Shown: positions 53,691 to 63,539, numbered from the stretch's first letter. The stretch is 64,000 nucleotides of DNA from Sacculina carcini (GCA_916048095.2 OU696576.1:6977488-7041487), one strand, 5' to 3'. The notes: generated by a model not told the origin, from the sequence alone. A program made the numbers and translations.

Positions 53691-54145
53691 GGTGTATCTC
53701 AGTTGTTTGTCATCAAGATGAGCTCGATTATGGTGATGAGCCAAGTCATCTAACTAAAATGCTTTGTTTATCGCACGATAGAATGGCTAATTTGTTTGGC
53801 TCATGTTTTAGGAGCACTATTGGTGATCCTTTGTTTATGTAATTCCGATTTAATATACCCAATTTGGCGTTATGATGGATAAATATACGTTTATGCATTA
53901 AATGAATTCAATAAATAGAATGAATGAATCGGTCGAATTTAGCTGTACTGAAAGTGAGTTAAAAGAAATATTGAGTCTTCAGAGCCAATGAGAATAAAGG
54001 TGATTGTGCGTGAGAAGTCGAAAGGTGAAATAATTAGAGCATATGTATCTATCGAAATTAAACATGACGTAAGTCAGCACTACAGTGACGCCAGGTCAGG
54101 AATTGAGCAGTCAGGAATAAACCATTTCCCCATCTGGCTGCATAG
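53691..54145. other. Intron, nothing recognised
   Basis: AT-rich intron with no repeat matched elsewhere. Confidence 0.45.
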
Positions 54146-54278
54146 CCAGTGTTTCGTGACGGTAGATGGGGAGCATGGACGCCTTGGGAGTGTAGTGCCG
54201 AATGTAACGGAGGCTACGGCATGCGGCGACGCTTGTGTGACAACCCGACGCCGTCTCTCTGGGGACGAGACTGTCCAG
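54146..54278 (+). CDS. Exon C13: thrombospondin type 1 repeat, main part
   Basis: The acceptor GGCTGCATAG gives the right phase (CCAG four bases on does not); the donor is TGTCCAG|GTACCT. It reads DGRWGAWTPWECSAECNGG, then YGMRRRLCDNPTPSLWGRDC. It has the complete W-x-x-W-x-x-W-x-C-S-x-x-C-x-x-G-x-x-x-R-x-R-x-C signature of TSP1, with four of the six Cys. The first two Trp are candidates for C-mannosylation. The remaining Cys are in C14. TSP1 modules bind matrix, glycans or guidance ligands outside the cell. Confidence 0.9.
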
Positions 54279-54589
54279 GTACCTGTAAACACGCACCAAT
54301 TACACATGCGCTTGGAAATTTATTCGTTATGACGGCTAGGCTATTGTTGCCTGTGCGACCTGAAAAACAATCCGTGGTTCTGTCGATTATTACAAGGGAG
54401 GGAAATAGTAAGGAAGCACAACTGGCCCACGATCTACTTTCTTGCAGCGGTAATTTTACGGAAAATTGATTATTTAAATAATAAACTTTAACGAAGATAT
54501 AAAGTATGCATCACATACGACGATATAAATTATGTGTTGAGATGTAGGCCTTTGTGTACGGAAAGTGCGTGTGTGCGCGTCTGTGATAT

Positions 54590-54627
54590 TGCCTGTGTGT
54601 GTATGTGTATGTGTGTGTGTGTGTGCA
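54590..54627. repeat. (GT)n microsatellite
   Basis: A GTGTGTATGTG-type array in the intron after C13. Confidence 0.8.
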
Positions 54628-54828
54628 CTCACGTTGATGTTGTGTGAATGCGGTGGTGACTTGTTGACTCGCTCGCTAGTGTTTGAGCGCTCATAGGAAT
54701 CTCTAGCTTTCGTGTCGACATAATTGCATTTGGAATTAGGAGGTTGTCATTGTCTATTCTATGAGAGCTGTGTGGAGTGTGATGTGCTTGATAACGTTTT
54801 GCAGACGTGAATGTTGTATGATTGTGGC

Positions 54829-55150
54829 ATGGGCGTGGATCCTGAGGGGTATGGGGATATATATACCTCCAGACAAATTGGCTGGGGTTATGAATATGCA
54901 ATTATACCCCCCGATAATTCTGCTGATTTCAGTTCATTGGATATAGTGTCATCAAAATCCACATAGCAAGAAAGTTACAATACACGACAAGTGTGTGTAT
55001 GAAGTTATATGCAATATACTTTTCATTGAGGTATGTTTGTTGTAATTGACTTGACATAAAATGTTTAAGGGTCCCATGCAATCGACCAAATGAGCCAACT
55101 TTGAGCACTAATTCATTGATGGCTGTTATCCCCCCGAGCCTCGACACAAA
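54829..55150 (+). mobile_element. MITE-like repeat, GGGCGTAGATCC family, copy 3
   Basis: The ends ATGGGCGTGGATCCTGAGGG and CCCCCGAGCCTCGACACAAA, with TTGGCTGGGGTTATGAATAT in the body. Collinear with 4,355-4,700. Confidence 0.7.
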
Positions 55151-55210
55151 TATACTCATTTGGGTAGTAGCAATATCATGCAATATTATCTTGTTGGTCT
55201 ACTTTGACAG

Positions 55211-55355
55211 GATGGACCGAGCCGAGGCACTATGGCATGTGTAACAACCATAAGTGTGGAGCGTTTTCTGATGATACAAGGATCAAGATTAAGCACTCGT
55301 TGGCCTCTAATCCCGTTTCGCTTGACGTTGAAGATGGCGAGCAGTTTGAGCTAAA
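55211..55355 (+). CDS. Exon C14: end of TSP1 and start of Ig domain 1
   Basis: The acceptor ACTTTGACAG and donor CTAAA|GTGAGC bound two leading bases, 47 codons and two bases: WTEPRHYGMCNNHKCGAFSD, giving the fifth and sixth TSP1 Cys, then SNPVSLDVEDGEQFELK. The D-G-E-x-F-x-L-K run is Ig strand B; its Cys is the first residue of C15 (AA|G joins Lys). TSP1 followed directly by Ig is also seen in guidance-receptor and matrix proteins. Confidence 0.85.
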
Positions 55356-55777
55356 GTGAGCTCACAAGCCAAGAACATCAGATAACACCTGAACTTTGAA
55401 CCTTGAAAACACTTTGAAGTAACTTACTAAGTTTAACTAAGCTTTGAACTTGACTTTGATCAGATTTACTTATTTATGGGGTCTTTGATCAGATTTACTT
55501 ACTTATCTATGATATTTTTCTCTCTTTATCATTGAAGCGTGCGAATTCATTGAAAACAGGAAAGCCTTGCAACGTGTGAAATATGGACTATGCAATATAT
55601 TCGTACTTGTGCTTAACCAAGCGCTTTCACAGTGATCTTACCTTATGCGTGTCGTCATGTTTCGAGATACAACTCCCAATAGAAGCTGTACGTTTGTACT
55701 TCTCTTTTCATAAACCGATTCCGTAATCTAATCCGATTCGGGCTGATAACAAGTCACCTGCTGGCAATGTTTTCTAG

Positions 55778-56050
55778 GTGCAGCACAGATGCGTATCGGG
55801 CGGCCATGACAGAATTTCCTCTGGGCAGTGTTGAGTGGCGACACAACGGGCTTCAATGGTGCCGTGACCCGGATCGCATGCAGATGAGTGATGTGGATGT
55901 CACTGTGCTCAACGCTTCTAGCCGCGACGATACGGGCGTGTACGGGTGTTTTGTGTATGCCAACACAGATATGCTCGAGCGATGGGAACAGGGTGCTAGT
56001 GTGCTCGTGGCCCTCACTACTGTCGTCGTTCGCTCCAAAGCTGTCACATT
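55778..56050 (+). CDS. Exon C15: Ig domain 1, body
   Basis: The acceptor TGTTTTCTAG and donor CACATT|GTTAGT bound 90 codons: CSTDAYRAAMTEFPLGSVEW (strand B Cys, strand C Trp), then VTVLNASSRDDTGVYGCFVY, the canonical D-x-G-x-Y-x-C of strand F. It ends ASVLVALTTVVVRSK. An N-A-S glycosylation site lies just before the F strand. A very clear C2/I-type Ig domain. Confidence 0.9.
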
Positions 56051-56127
56051 GTTAGTGCGTACGATATTCAGTACGATCTGGTATAAACTAGTAACTGGTA
56101 GTTAAGTTCATTGGTGATTGATTTTAG

Positions 56128-56295
56128 AGAGGTGTCCATGGAAGTCACATACCATATATGTGTGAAATTTAGGACGGTGGAAAATGGAGATTCGGTGGAG
56201 TTTGACTGCAGGGCGGAGATGCTCGACCATGTCTATGACCGGCTGCTACATATGTGGTACCTCGACGGAGAGTTGTACTCCTTCATGGGAGCAAG
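56128..56295 (+). CDS. Exon C16: Ig domain 2, first half
   Basis: The acceptor TTGATTTTAG and donor GCAAG|GTGTGA bound one leading base, 55 codons and two bases: EVSMEVTYHICVKFRTVEN, GDSVEFDCRAEML (strand B), HMWYLDGELYSFMGA (strand C with Trp). The TT|A junction from C15 encodes Leu. Confidence 0.85.
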
Positions 56296-56448
56296 GTGTG
56301 AGATCAGTGTCGCTAGCTGCATGATTGCCTGTTCAAGATTATTTCCCCTGAAGGCATGTGGTGAAATTTTTTGAATTATTACTATATTGATTGATATAAA
56401 TAGTCTCAGTCTCCTGAATTGTGTTTATCGCTGAAATTTCGGTCACAG

Positions 56449-56575
56449 GTATTTCTCGGACGAGAACAATTCAGCTGTGATCATTCCGGATTTGTCTACA
56501 AACACCACGGAACCGCCGCTGATTTCCATTGAAGACATCACTCTGGATGTTGGTGACCAATCTTATTGCGCAAAC
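56449..56575 (+). CDS. Exon C17: Ig domain 2, second half
   Basis: The acceptor CGGTCACAG gives AG|G (Arg) with C16. 42 codons: YFSDENNSAVIIPDLSTNTT, then EPPLISIEDITLDVGDQSYC and AN. L-I-S-I-x-x-I-T-x-x-x-x-G-x-x-x-Y-C fits Ig strands E-F with two extra residues. Possible N-glycosylation at N-N-S and N-T-T. The donor AAC|GTTACG is weak. If unused, the frame ends at TAG 56,600-56,602 and would give a truncated soluble product. Confidence 0.75.
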
Positions 56576-57004
56576 GTTACGCTTCTTTATCATAATATTT
56601 AGATCATTCAGCTCATCATACATAGAATACAAAACATAACTAATGTGCGAAATTTCATTATAGAGTACAACTACGTAAATGACTTAAAATTCTGAGAATA
56701 TTAGAAATGCATATAACTTTAAAATCTCAAATTGTCTATTGCAATTTGTTTCGGATAATTATTATAATTTGCAGGCATAACTACTCGGTAAATTCTTTAA
56801 CTAATTACCAACGCTATTTTCAATATTCACTGCAATTAATTTCACCACAAGAACTGTGACAATTTGGTCATGCCTGAGGATTGAAGTGCAATATGAACAC
56901 ACACGATGTGTGTTTTTCAAAAAATTATTAGGGGAAACGTTGGAAAATTGTCGGAAAAAAAATTTAACACTCAAGTTATTCGGCAATCCTGGTGCTACCC
57001 TGAC

Positions 57005-57170
57005 ACATAGCTCCCGAGTAGCTCAGTGGTTAGGCGCTGAGCTCTCGTGTCAGAGGTTCGCGGTTCGAATCCTGGCCCAGTCACCACCGTCGATAGGCAC
57101 ACAGTGGGGCGCGCCATATAGTCTAAACTGGCTGGTGCGCGCTTAAAACACCAATAACAACAACACATAC
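57005..57170 (+). mobile_element. Short tRNA-derived SINE
   Basis: It starts GCTCCCGAGTAGCTCAGTGG (A box) with B box GGTTCGAATCC 45 bp later. The sequence continues CAGTCACCACCGTCGATAGG and ends in an AACACCAATAACAACAACAC tail. The anticodon arm is weak, so this is a retroposon head, not a working tRNA. Total about 165 bp. Confidence 0.7.
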
Positions 57171-57624
57171 CATTTGTGTCGCACCGTTGGCACTAGCGCC
57201 GATACAGCCGGTCCAGTGTGCAAACATTGCCTTTGGCGTGAAGCTGAATTCGTCTGTTTACAATCAGGGCTTGATTGCAATGTCCGGGCAGGCGGGGTCT
57301 GGGGGTTTGATGTGCTCTCGGCCGAACAGTCAATCTAGCTAGACAAGACGGCACAATACTTGTTGGTATGCATCTCCAGTGTGCTCCGAGCGGCGCCTAC
57401 TGATATATGGCCGCTAGTGGCTCTGTTGCCGCCTGCGCACATGCACACACACGCGCATACAAATACACACAATTACGAAAACAGAAGGCGTAGATATATT
57501 CATCTCACGTCGGCCGTCGGCGCTCGCCAGTGCCTGCATCAGTGACATGAATGTAATACGCATCAGTCAATATTGCCGATTAATTCAAGATCTTCGGCGG
57601 TGCGAGTGGAATTCGAGTCTGCAG

Positions 57625-57705
57625 GCGTTCATGAGACGTCGGTCCATACACGCAGTGCGCATTCGGGCAGAGAGAGTAGACTTGAGGAGTGGTCGATTTT
57701 TACAA
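57625..57705 (+). CDS. Candidate exon C18
   Basis: The acceptor GAGTCTGCAG and donor TTACAA|GTGACT bound 27 codons, phase 0 on both sides: AFMRRRSIHAVRIRAERVDL then RSGRFLQ. It is GC-richer than its flanks and fits the phases of C17 and C19. There is no Ig Cys or Trp, so whether it is constitutive, alternative or spurious is open. Confidence 0.4.
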
Positions 57706-58303
57706 GTGACTGAAGAAGGTGGAAATTTCGATCAGAAATTGTATTCCCGTCGGCGATTGCTCCAAGTCATCACTATCTTGCACAAATTGCATCCAGACTC
57801 TAGTAAACGATATCACTGATAACTTTCTAGAATATTTCGTCCTCATACATATTAGGAGGACGAAGAACGACGATATAAATATGGAAGTATATTTGCTTAG
57901 TTGAGCGTTGGTATCAATCGACACAAATGCACGCACTCAACATAATGATTAATATTTGTATCAGTACCGCACAAAACAAGCGAAGTAACACACACACATG
58001 TTATCAGCCGCATCATGCAGCCCCTACGCATTTTGCACGCGGCAAAGACGGGGAACTAGAATAGCAAGAGAGAAAAGGAAGACGACACATAAATGAGCAG
58101 ATCACGGATCTCGCCTTTTTCACTCAGGAGGTGTTTCGGCCAATTTCCGAGCAGTTGACACCATGGGCAATTCTTCATAACACACGCATGCAGACACTAG
58201 CAAATATCGCTAGTGTTGCTCAAATATTACTCTACAAGTATCTGAAAAGATCTAATTCAACACTGATGCTTGGTTGTTGTGTGCATGTTTTCGACGTATG
58301 CAG

Positions 58304-58435
58304 GAGTGGAACGCCACCTACATGAACACGATGAAGATGAGACTGGCCAGCAACAGGTTGACCGGCGTGTGGGAGTGTGCTGTCTACCAGCCAGACTATA
58401 ATCTCATCTGGACGACCAACTGGTTCAGGCTGCAG
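58304..58435 (+). CDS. Exon C19: Ig-like domain 3, second half
   Basis: The acceptor GACGTATGCAG and donor CTGCAG|GTGCTC bound 44 codons in phase 0: EWNATYMNTMKMRLASNRLT, then GVWECAVYQPDYNLIWTTNW and FRLQ. The L-T-G-V-W-E-C-A-V-Y run is an Ig strand F/G with Trp replacing Tyr. The matching first half with a strand B Cys was not found between C17 and this exon. Confidence 0.8.
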
Positions 58436-58903
58436 GTGCTCCGATACCCATCGTCAGCCCTTGTGCTCTTGGGCGTAGTCGATAATTATTACTGATGCTG
58501 GGCTGGTCAAAGGCCTGATCGGATCAGAAGAGATTTCCTAAGATTACCGATAACCTTGAATACGCTAAATAGCTAATAATGGGTTTACTTGGTTGTAGGG
58601 GGACTCAGATGATTACAAGAAAAATTGACACAAGTGTGACGTGGTTGTGATTTGTTTTGACAATTTGCCACTGCGATTACATCAATTTTAGTGCATAAAT
58701 TTTGCCGGCTGATGCAACAAATGATTGGTTTTTCCATTGAAAAAGGGGTTTGGTGTTTTCATGCTTCACGTACTTCTAGTTTCCTGATTTTAGCTGACTT
58801 GATTGTCTTATTGATGCTTATTGGCGGTATTATCAGCTCACCATCTAACTCTCTTTCTCTCTTTCTCTCTCTCATTGGTGAACGGTTTGTTCTATTGAAT
58901 CAG
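58436..58903. other. Intron, nothing recognised
   Basis: AT-rich intron; a TCTCTTTCTCTC tract near 58,850-58,872 precedes the acceptor of C20. Confidence 0.5.
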
Positions 58904-59030
58904 GTCGATCCTTACAGGCCCTACAATCACATGCTCAAGATGCCGCTGGCAACAGAACTACTGAGAGGCGTCAATTGGCGACTTGTTCTGGCCAGTGCAA
59001 TATTCATAGGTGTAACGGCGACACTTACAG
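58904..59030 (+). CDS. Exon C20: juxtamembrane and transmembrane segment
   Basis: The acceptor TTGAATCAG and donor CTTACAG|GTAGGA bound 42 codons plus one base: VDPYRPYNHMLKMPLATELL, RGVNWRLVLASAIFIGVTAT, LT. The hydrophobic run from LVLAS continues into C21 (G|LLYCCVS), about 23 residues, giving a single membrane-spanning helix. Basic residues follow in C21, consistent with type I orientation. Confidence 0.85.
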
Positions 59031-59520
59031 GTAGGAGGGCTGGATTGGAACACATTGGGTAGAGTTAAGAATAGGCTTGACCAGACCTGCTTCACATGTA
59101 CTTTACATTGATTTATATACAAATGCCGACTTAAATTTGTGACGTTATGGCAAGGCAGGCGTTGGATTCTATGACAAGGTAGCACCAAAGTATGAAATGC
59201 GTTTGAATGGAAACAAGTTATTAGAGCAATTCGAAAAAAATCAAGAGAGCTGAGGTCGACAGCCATTTGTATTTATCGAATATTTTCCGGGACTTTTCAT
59301 TATTTCATTATTCTTTTCAATTGAGCTGACATAATTGTAAAATTGGCTGTAATTGATACCAAATTGAACACATTTGAATCGATCACATCAAATACGACAA
59401 TGTATATGTATTTATGTATTCATAGTTTTCGCATATTGGATGCCTAGTTTGCACGAATTATTTATCCAAACTATATTTTAATGCTTAAAACCCAATTGCT
59501 CTTGTGTGTCTGTCGTTTAG
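59031..59520. other. Intron, nothing recognised
   Basis: AT-rich intron ending in a good acceptor, TGTCTGTCGTTTAG. Confidence 0.5.
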
Positions 59521-59885
59521 GTTTGTTGTATTGCTGTGTATCTGGAAGACAAAAGCGGATCGAGCTGCAAATGAAAGTCTTCCGAAAATCCGGCCTGCTT
59601 GTGGAGCTCACGGAAACCGGTGCTGAAGAGAACATTCCATTGCTGTCCGAAAGTGGCCCGACTGACTCCGGGAACGAGCTGCTAGAAGAAGCTGTATCCG
59701 AAGAACATCACGATGAGATACTGCATCAACAGCGGATGTCAGCTGTCGAAGAACAATCCCAAGAATCCAAAGAGCAGGAAATCGCAGAGAAATCCGAAGA
59801 ACAAGAAATCCCGGCGACAGAAGAGCTGGTGGAAGAACTCAGCGTCTCCGAGAGCCAAGCCAGCGTTTCGTTGGAAGTCAATTGA
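59521..59885 (+). CDS. Exon C21: end of TM helix and cytoplasmic tail
   Basis: Two leading bases (G|GT, Gly), then LLYCCVSGRQKRIELQMKVF, the stop-transfer basic patch. A tail of about 110 residues follows, extremely rich in Glu, Ser and Gln (EEQSQESKEQEIAEKSEE, then ATEELVEELSVSESQ), ending SVSLEVN at TGA 59,883-59,885. No kinase, ITIM, SH3- or PDZ-type C-terminus is evident. The imperfect heptad-like E-rich stretch may form a helix. Cys-Cys after the membrane could be palmitoylated. Confidence 0.85.
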
Positions 59886-61107
59886 CATTTTGATGACAAC
59901 AGTGATTTTCTGAGCAAGGTCAACAGTGCAGACGAACAGGAAGAGTTTGTAAATGAAGAGCACAACGAGAAGTTGGCAGAAGATAACATTTTCATTACAT
60001 AAAACTTCAAAAGAATCCATCCAGTCATCATATTTGAATATTGTATTGCATTCTATGTGATTATCAAAAACATGTACAAGACTTCACAACGCTTCAACGA
60101 ACACTATAGGCTATATATATAGGCGTAACTGCGAAAAAGTTAGAATCAACAGCAAACTTGAATGATTTAATTAGTCGACAAACAACAACGTCACAACAAT
60201 ATACATTGCTGATATTAAAAATATAATCGGAAAGTTTATGAGTATATGCATATCATCTATTTACATTCGATCCAAGCAGCCTCACACATCACGCATCACG
60301 CTCAACTAATCCGATAATATTTTCAACTAGCGACGCAGATAGTTAGCCTCATTTGCAAAATTCTGGCCTGACAAATTTTGCATATGAGCAAATAGCACGG
60401 AATGAGTGAATAGTTCGTTGTATGAACAGCATAATGCTAATCACAAGTCGACAATCGCAAACTGTTGAAAATGTCACTAGCAACGAATAGCTTAGAGTAG
60501 AAGTCATCACACGCACACACACACATTTGGACATCGCCCGAAAACTTCTATCTTCTTGTTCAAGCTTTACATTTGTTTTGTCGTCGTATTTTTTCTGACG
60601 ATAGCGCACCGTGGAAATTTTGACGACGATTTTTGCAATTAAGCGTATGACAGCGTCTTAATTTTACTATGACGTATGTCGTCTTCATATAGACTCTGAC
60701 ATATAACTGAAATTCACGGCAGTCATAGCAAGGACCATAGATGGAAAATGAGAAAAACAAGTATGATATGTCCAAGCGTACCGTTAACCAATGATGGATG
60801 AGATTGGAAATGAGATAACTATCAAAATATATGACCATGTGCATTGCAAATACGTAATGGAATGGCTGCCAAAAAAATCCATGAACATAGATGCAGCCAT
60901 GCAGAAGAGCCAGGTAGATTTTACTCAAATATCTATCTCTCATTTGGCTCGTGATTTTGCGTCGGACTATAATCGAATCTTGTCCGGAAATTATTCCACA
61001 TTTTGGCTTTTTTGGTAATGCTATTCGCACATTTATCACAAATTCGACCAATACGAATGTTGACCAGTTGTGGCGCCTCATAAGATATTCAATCATTCAC
61101 CCATCAG
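59886..61107. other. 3' UTR and spacer, ambiguous ORFs
   Basis: This is the 3' UTR of the membrane-protein gene followed by AT-rich DNA. Between 60,560 and 61,096 overlapping frames are open on both strands (a + frame reads GNEITIKIYDHVHCKYVMEW). Neither shows a domain, and the + frame does not join exon 61,108 in phase, so I leave them uncalled. Confidence 0.4.
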
Positions 61108-61341
61108 ATATCCCCTGCAAACGGATTTGGCCGGTCGAAAGCACAAGGGCATGCTGGAACAGATGTAGTTCACATCCTGGACTATATCCTAAACCATGAT
61201 CGGGTCGTCTCGAGAAGGTTCTGTTCATTCACACTTTTCATTGAGAAGGGCCGCGGTGGCAGCGGGAACTATCCAGACCGCCAGTCTGCAGATGCGTTGA
61301 ATTTATGCGACCTGGCAAGATGCTACCAAGCCCATAAATAG
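61108..61341 (+). CDS. Terminal exon of an unidentified + strand gene
   Basis: The acceptor CATTCACCCATCAG is followed by 77 codons and TAG: ISPANGFGRSKAQGHAGTDV, VHILDYILNHDRVVSRRFCS, then FTLFIEKGRGGSGNYPDRQS and CDLARCYQAHK. Codon use and composition look coding, and it lies in a GC-richer patch. I do not recognise the family. It may belong to a separate gene or to an unannotated alternative end of the upstream gene. Confidence 0.5.
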   Translation: MSPANGFGRSKAQGHAGTDVVHILDYILNHDRVVSRRFCSFTLFIEKGRGGSGNYPDRQSADALNLCDLARCYQAHK

Positions 61342-61415
61342 CTGAATCATGATGCGGATGCGAAAATCAGCGTCGTGGAAGAACATGGCAGAAGATTTAG
61401 CTCTGTCTTTTCATC

Positions 61416-61493
61416 CTAGAAGAAGCCTCCTCCACCCAACTTGCTTCCAAGGCCGCCAAGTCCTTTGGAGAACCCACCAAGAACTCCTCCAAC
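61416..61493 (-). CDS. Last exon of minus-strand gene: Gly-rich C-terminus
   Basis: The acceptor (minus sense) GCTTGACATAG is followed in phase 0 by VGGVLGGFSKGLGGLGSKLG then GGGFF and TAG at 61,416-61,418. The G-x-L-G-G pattern ending in Phe-Phe could form an amphipathic, membrane-contacting tail. Family unknown. It converges on the + strand exon ending 75 bp away. Confidence 0.6.
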   Translation of the reverse strand, partial: VGGVLGGFSKGLGGLGSKLGGGGFF

Positions 61494-61501
61494 CTATGTC
61501 A

Positions 61502-61677
<176 letters not shown>

Positions 61678-61729
61678 ACACACACCTTTGACATTCCACA
61701 AGTGTGCACATATCAAACTCTCGTTCTCT

Positions 61730-61815
61730 CTTTATCTTTTGGGCGCGTCCGGTACACGCGGCCACCGCAAGGTGGTAATAGTGCTAGCGCTCTTCACATG
61801 CTACCTTAATTATAA
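61730..61815 (+). repeat. Tail-less copy of the retroposon 3' block
   Basis: GGGCGCGTCCGGTACACGCG to CACATGCTACC matches the fixed block at 1,229-1,300 with several changes. There is no (TAA)n tail. Confidence 0.55.
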
Positions 61816-62017
61816 TAAGATGGAAGTGCGGCTGAATGGCCGCTGGCTAAGAAGTAGCTCATCGGCCCTTGAGCAGGGTTTGTTTTAGTCCTGTTGAATG
61901 TCACCCAGCCACCCAGCTCTTTGTGAAAACAGGGGGGGGGGGAGCCGACGACTCTACTTGGAATCTGGTTGTGCTGGAATTTCAGCCAACACTTGAGTCA
62001 GTACACTTGAGCCACAC

Positions 62018-62135
62018 CTTGCCGACGACGTTGGAAGTGGCGTTGGCAACCTTAGCCGCAACGTTGTCGTCCTCGGCCGGTGCAGCAGACCCGGTGGCAC
62101 CTCCGGCGTTGCCTTCCGCAGAGCCGCGTCTTTCC
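62018..62135 (-). CDS. Internal exon of minus-strand gene: Ala/Gly-rich linker
   Basis: Minus sense: acceptor TTTTCTCCGCTCAG, donor GGCAAG|GTGTGG. One leading base and 39 codons: ERRGSAEGNAGGATGSAAPA, then EDDNVAAKVANATSNVVGK. It joins the last exon in phase 0 (VVGK|VGGVLGG). Low complexity, hydrophilic and probably disordered. Confidence 0.6.
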
Positions 62136-62325
62136 CTGAGCGGAGAAAATTGCAAAGTAAGCCATCAAGAGTGTCGCTTGTATAACTTAATTGTTATAAC
62201 TGCGCTACATGTGCTGTGAGATGTGGAGCTTATGTCCTTCCTGAGAAGAAGATAAGGTTCTAAAAAAAGTCACGAAACAATACGCTACTTGGGAATAATC
62301 AGCTGTTTCCGATGAGCAAAATACA

Positions 62326-62527
62326 GTGGCGACGCCAGGATTTTTCCGCAGGTGGGCTGACGAAGGCTAAGGAAAACAATTTTGGCGCTTGGCGAAGCAT
62401 GAGGAACTACACTCGAAATGTTCATGGTCATGATTTTTGGTGGGACTCAGGGGGTCTTGACATATTTTTTTTGGGGGGGGGGGGTTCAACCCCTCCAAGC
62501 CCCCCTCCCCTTTGGCGCCGCCACTGA
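62326..62527 (+). mobile_element. MITE, AGTGGCGGCG family, copy 6
   Basis: The ends ACAGTGGCGACGCCAGGATT and GGCGCCGCCACTGAC are inverted. A poly-G run near 62,474-62,485 and a poly-C run near the right end are typical for the family. Confidence 0.75.
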
Positions 62528-62728
62528 CAAAATAAGATTTTTTGTGTAATATTTGATGCTAAAATGCAATCCGCTATTGTAGCATATTTGAAAGAAAAAA
62601 CATTCAAAATTATCTCTTGTTGTAGCTTAAAAGTTCAACATTGTCCTTAGACAATTTCTATTTTGCTTCTAGTGCGACATAGATAGTGACACTGTGTTCA
62701 TGCTTTGTTAACAATAATTGTTTGTGCC

Positions 62729-62729
<1 letters not shown>

Positions 62730-62759
<30 letters not shown>

Positions 62760-62762
62760 GTG

Positions 62763-62813
<51 letters not shown>

Positions 62814-62814
62814 C
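62730..62814. repeat. (GT)n microsatellite
   Basis: GT array with CGTG and TTTG interruptions, followed by the direct duplicate TCAATTTGATG. Confidence 0.9.
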
Positions 62815-63117
62815 AATTTGATGTCAATTTGATGTATTGCCACACATAGAAAACAAAACAAGTTATACAGTAAACACAGATTAATAAGGCAACGATTCGT
62901 CGAGCCGTGGCTCTTGGACGAACGGATAGTTTAGAGTGCATTCAGTTGTACAATCATGTAAATGTGCTCATTTGTGTGTGATATTTATATACGTCAATGG
63001 ACAAATCATGCAGCAAACAACGAAAATCATATCGAGACTATATATGAAACAACACAAGACACTGCATTAAAGTATATGCAATTTGCATGAATTACATCGA
63101 AATAAGATGTGTGTGAT

Positions 63118-63150
63118 GTGTGTGTGTGTGTGTGTGTGTTTTTTTTTTAA
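63118..63150. repeat. (GT)n followed by poly-T
   Basis: GT run 63,118-63,138 and ten or more T. On the minus strand this poly-A/(AC)n follows the candidate donor of the next exon. Confidence 0.85.
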
Positions 63151-63151
63151 C

Positions 63152-63288
63152 TGTTCGTCCTGTCTGCTTCCTTGTACAAGGCTGCAAGTTGCCTCTTCAG
63201 TATGCATTCGCTGCGAGACGGCCTGGTATGTCTTGCTGTCCAGCTTGTCTTCGATCACTCCCTGCAGCTCGAAGTCTGTGTACAATTT
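63152..63288 (-). CDS. Upstream exon of minus-strand gene
   Basis: Minus sense: acceptor CCCTGTCGACAG and a weak donor GAACA|GTTAAA, which is the one that fits the phase of the next exon (CA|G, Gln). It reads KLYTDFELQGVIEDKLDSKT, YQAVSQRMHTEEATCSLVQG, SRQDE. An in-frame ATG lies 21 bp upstream (63,309), so this could also be the first exon. Family not recognised. Confidence 0.55.
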
Positions 63289-63536
63289 CTGTCGACAGGG
63301 CATGACCATTGACTAGGAATACTATCACATTTACCAGATTGACTTCGGTTTAAGGATTGATTTGTTTATTGTAATCGATTTTACTGCGCCCTATTTGGCC
63401 AAATCGAACTTACCAGCCAATTTTTGGGGTGATCTTGTTCAAACTGCTTGTTGTAGTTTGTTCTCATCTAACTTATAGCCCTAACTAACACATATATTAT
63501 ATACGATATGAAATATTATATATTATACTCGTATCT

Positions 63537-63539
<3 letters not shown>

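Larger units (their letters stand above)
28604..59885 (+). other. Gene model: modular type I membrane protein (about 21 exons)
   Basis: Exons C1-C21 below chain in one frame; nearly every junction was checked for matching phase. The predicted order is FAMeT-like N part (C1-C2), degenerate kringle (C3-C5), kringle (C5-C6), FAMeT-like (C7-C8), unassigned beta-rich region (C9-C12), TSP1 (C13-C14), Ig (C14-C15), Ig (C16-C17), partial Ig (C18-C19), transmembrane helix (C20-C21) and Glu-rich tail (C21). The total is about 1,380 residues without the 5' end. The kringle/TSP1/Ig make-up suggests a cell-surface receptor or adhesion molecule. I do not recognise a known named protein with this order. Exons U1, U2 and U3 (and perhaps U4) have the same module types upstream. 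Confidence 0.7.

Noticed and set aside
57009..57083. Functional tRNA gene
   Set aside because: The A and B boxes are good but the anticodon arm gives a six-base loop and the 5' and 3' ends do not pair.
60560..61096. 178-codon minus-strand ORF
   Set aside because: AT-rich, no domain, overlaps an equally plausible + frame, and has no splice or promoter support.
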